Below, piece after piece: positions 63,701 to 64,000 of a stretch of DNA of 64,000 bases. Numbering within the stretch: the stretch's first letter is position 1; the number at the start of each line of letters is the position of its first letter. The DNA is from Jejuia sp043557195 (GTDB lineage Bacteria; Bacteroidota; Bacteroidia; Flavobacteriales; Flavobacteriaceae): assembly GCA_043557195.1 (NCBI GenBank), contig CP121314.1, positions 3,968,001-4,032,000 on the forward strand, written 5' to 3'. Below the pieces are notes generated by a model. The model searched no databases, was not told the origin of the DNA, and was given only the letters and a program-made list of their open reading frames with translations. The position numbers and the translations under genes were made by a program.

Positions 63701-64000
63701 ATGACGGAAGATACAGCGACATGGTTTAAATCGTGGTTTGATACGCGGTTTTACCACATTTTATACAGGGATAGGGATGCCACCGAGGCGCAGGTGTTTA
63801 TGGATAACCTTACGAATTATTTGAATTTACCTGAGGGCGGTACTATTTTAGATTTGGCTTGTGGGAAGGGGAGACATTCGCGCTATTTGAATAAGATTGG
63901 GTATGATGTGACGGGAATTGATTTGAGTGTGAATAGTATTGCTTACGCTAAACAGTTTGAAAACCATAGGTTGCGTTTTGAGGTGCACGATATGTGCAAG
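63701..64000 (+). CDS. SAM-dependent methyltransferase, partial at the window end
   Basis: The ATG at 63701 opens a frame that runs off the window with no stop (100 codons seen). The start TWFKSWFDTRFYHILYRD and the SAM motif ILDLACGKGRHSRYL with VTGIDLS mark a class I methyltransferase of the UbiE/Tam type. It starts 12 bp after the structured repeat. It is divergent from the THUMP methyltransferase. Confidence 0.85.
   Translation, partial: MTEDTATWFKSWFDTRFYHILYRDRDATEAQVFMDNLTNYLNLPEGGTILDLACGKGRHSRYLNKIGYDVTGIDLSVNSIAYAKQFENHRLRFEVHDMCK

Noticed and set aside
63423..63722. Minus-strand open frame through the copy-2 repeat
   Set aside because: It is formed by the repeat and its nested palindrome and overlaps two real genes. 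Similar spurious frames occur at copy 1 (32786-32977).
1..64000. CRISPR array, tRNA, rRNA or insertion sequence
   Set aside because: No regularly spaced direct repeats, cloverleaf-like sequences, rRNA stretches or transposase genes were seen by eye. A covariance search was not possible here.

Overview
The window is chromosomal DNA from a member of the Bacteroidota, most likely a marine-type Flavobacteriaceae. The signs are low GC, TAnnTTTG-like -10 boxes, a type IX secretion sorting domain, a TonB-dependent receptor with a carboxypeptidase-like N-domain, a zapA-6S RNA-rny cluster, DUF6452/DUF6048 genes beside rlmD, and interspersed palindromes typical of the group. No rRNA, tRNA, CRISPR array, insertion sequence or prophage was seen.

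1-20.6 kb: a regulatory and stress island. A histidine kinase with a complete LOV (flavin, blue-light) signature overlaps a response regulator in which a receiver domain is fused to a CRP/FNR-type DNA-binding module. Around them lie two universal stress proteins, a TerB-like protein, deoD, a MacAB/Lol-like exporter, an MscS channel with a P1B-4 metal ATPase, a CDP-alcohol phosphatidyltransferase, two FMN-binding split-barrel proteins, an Mla lipid transporter, a patatin phospholipase and a DUF2953/GerW pair. Ten promoters in this stretch carry a CTGAT-N4-(A/G)TCATT operator centred exactly 33 bp upstream of the centre of a TAnnTTnR -10 box, the spacing of a class II CRP/FNR activator site. The island therefore looks like a self-contained, possibly light-controlled regulon. 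This is the main discovery candidate.

20.7-48.8 kb: mostly housekeeping and envelope genes. These include a T9SS cargo protein, an Smr protein, a cysteine desulfurase, a TonB receptor with an M23 peptidase, ZapB-like/ZapA, 6S RNA, RNase Y, XerD, AroQ, dihydrolipoyl dehydrogenase (broken by a deletion frameshift), a type II NADH dehydrogenase-like protein, MsrB, an M48 peptidase, a UMF1-type transporter and ClpC.

48.8-64 kb: gyrA (also broken by an internal deletion, which suggests an assembly or sample artefact because gyrA is essential), a TPR protein, rocD, an ECF sigma operon, rlmD with DUF6452/DUF6048, then an accessory-looking stretch with an SH3-metallo-beta-lactamase protein, a small secreted protein and a solitary SIR2 protein. 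A THUMP methyltransferase and the start of another methyltransferase follow. Two copies of a covarying hairpin element lie at 32.88 and 63.53 kb.

All assignments come from reading sequence motifs. No database search was run.
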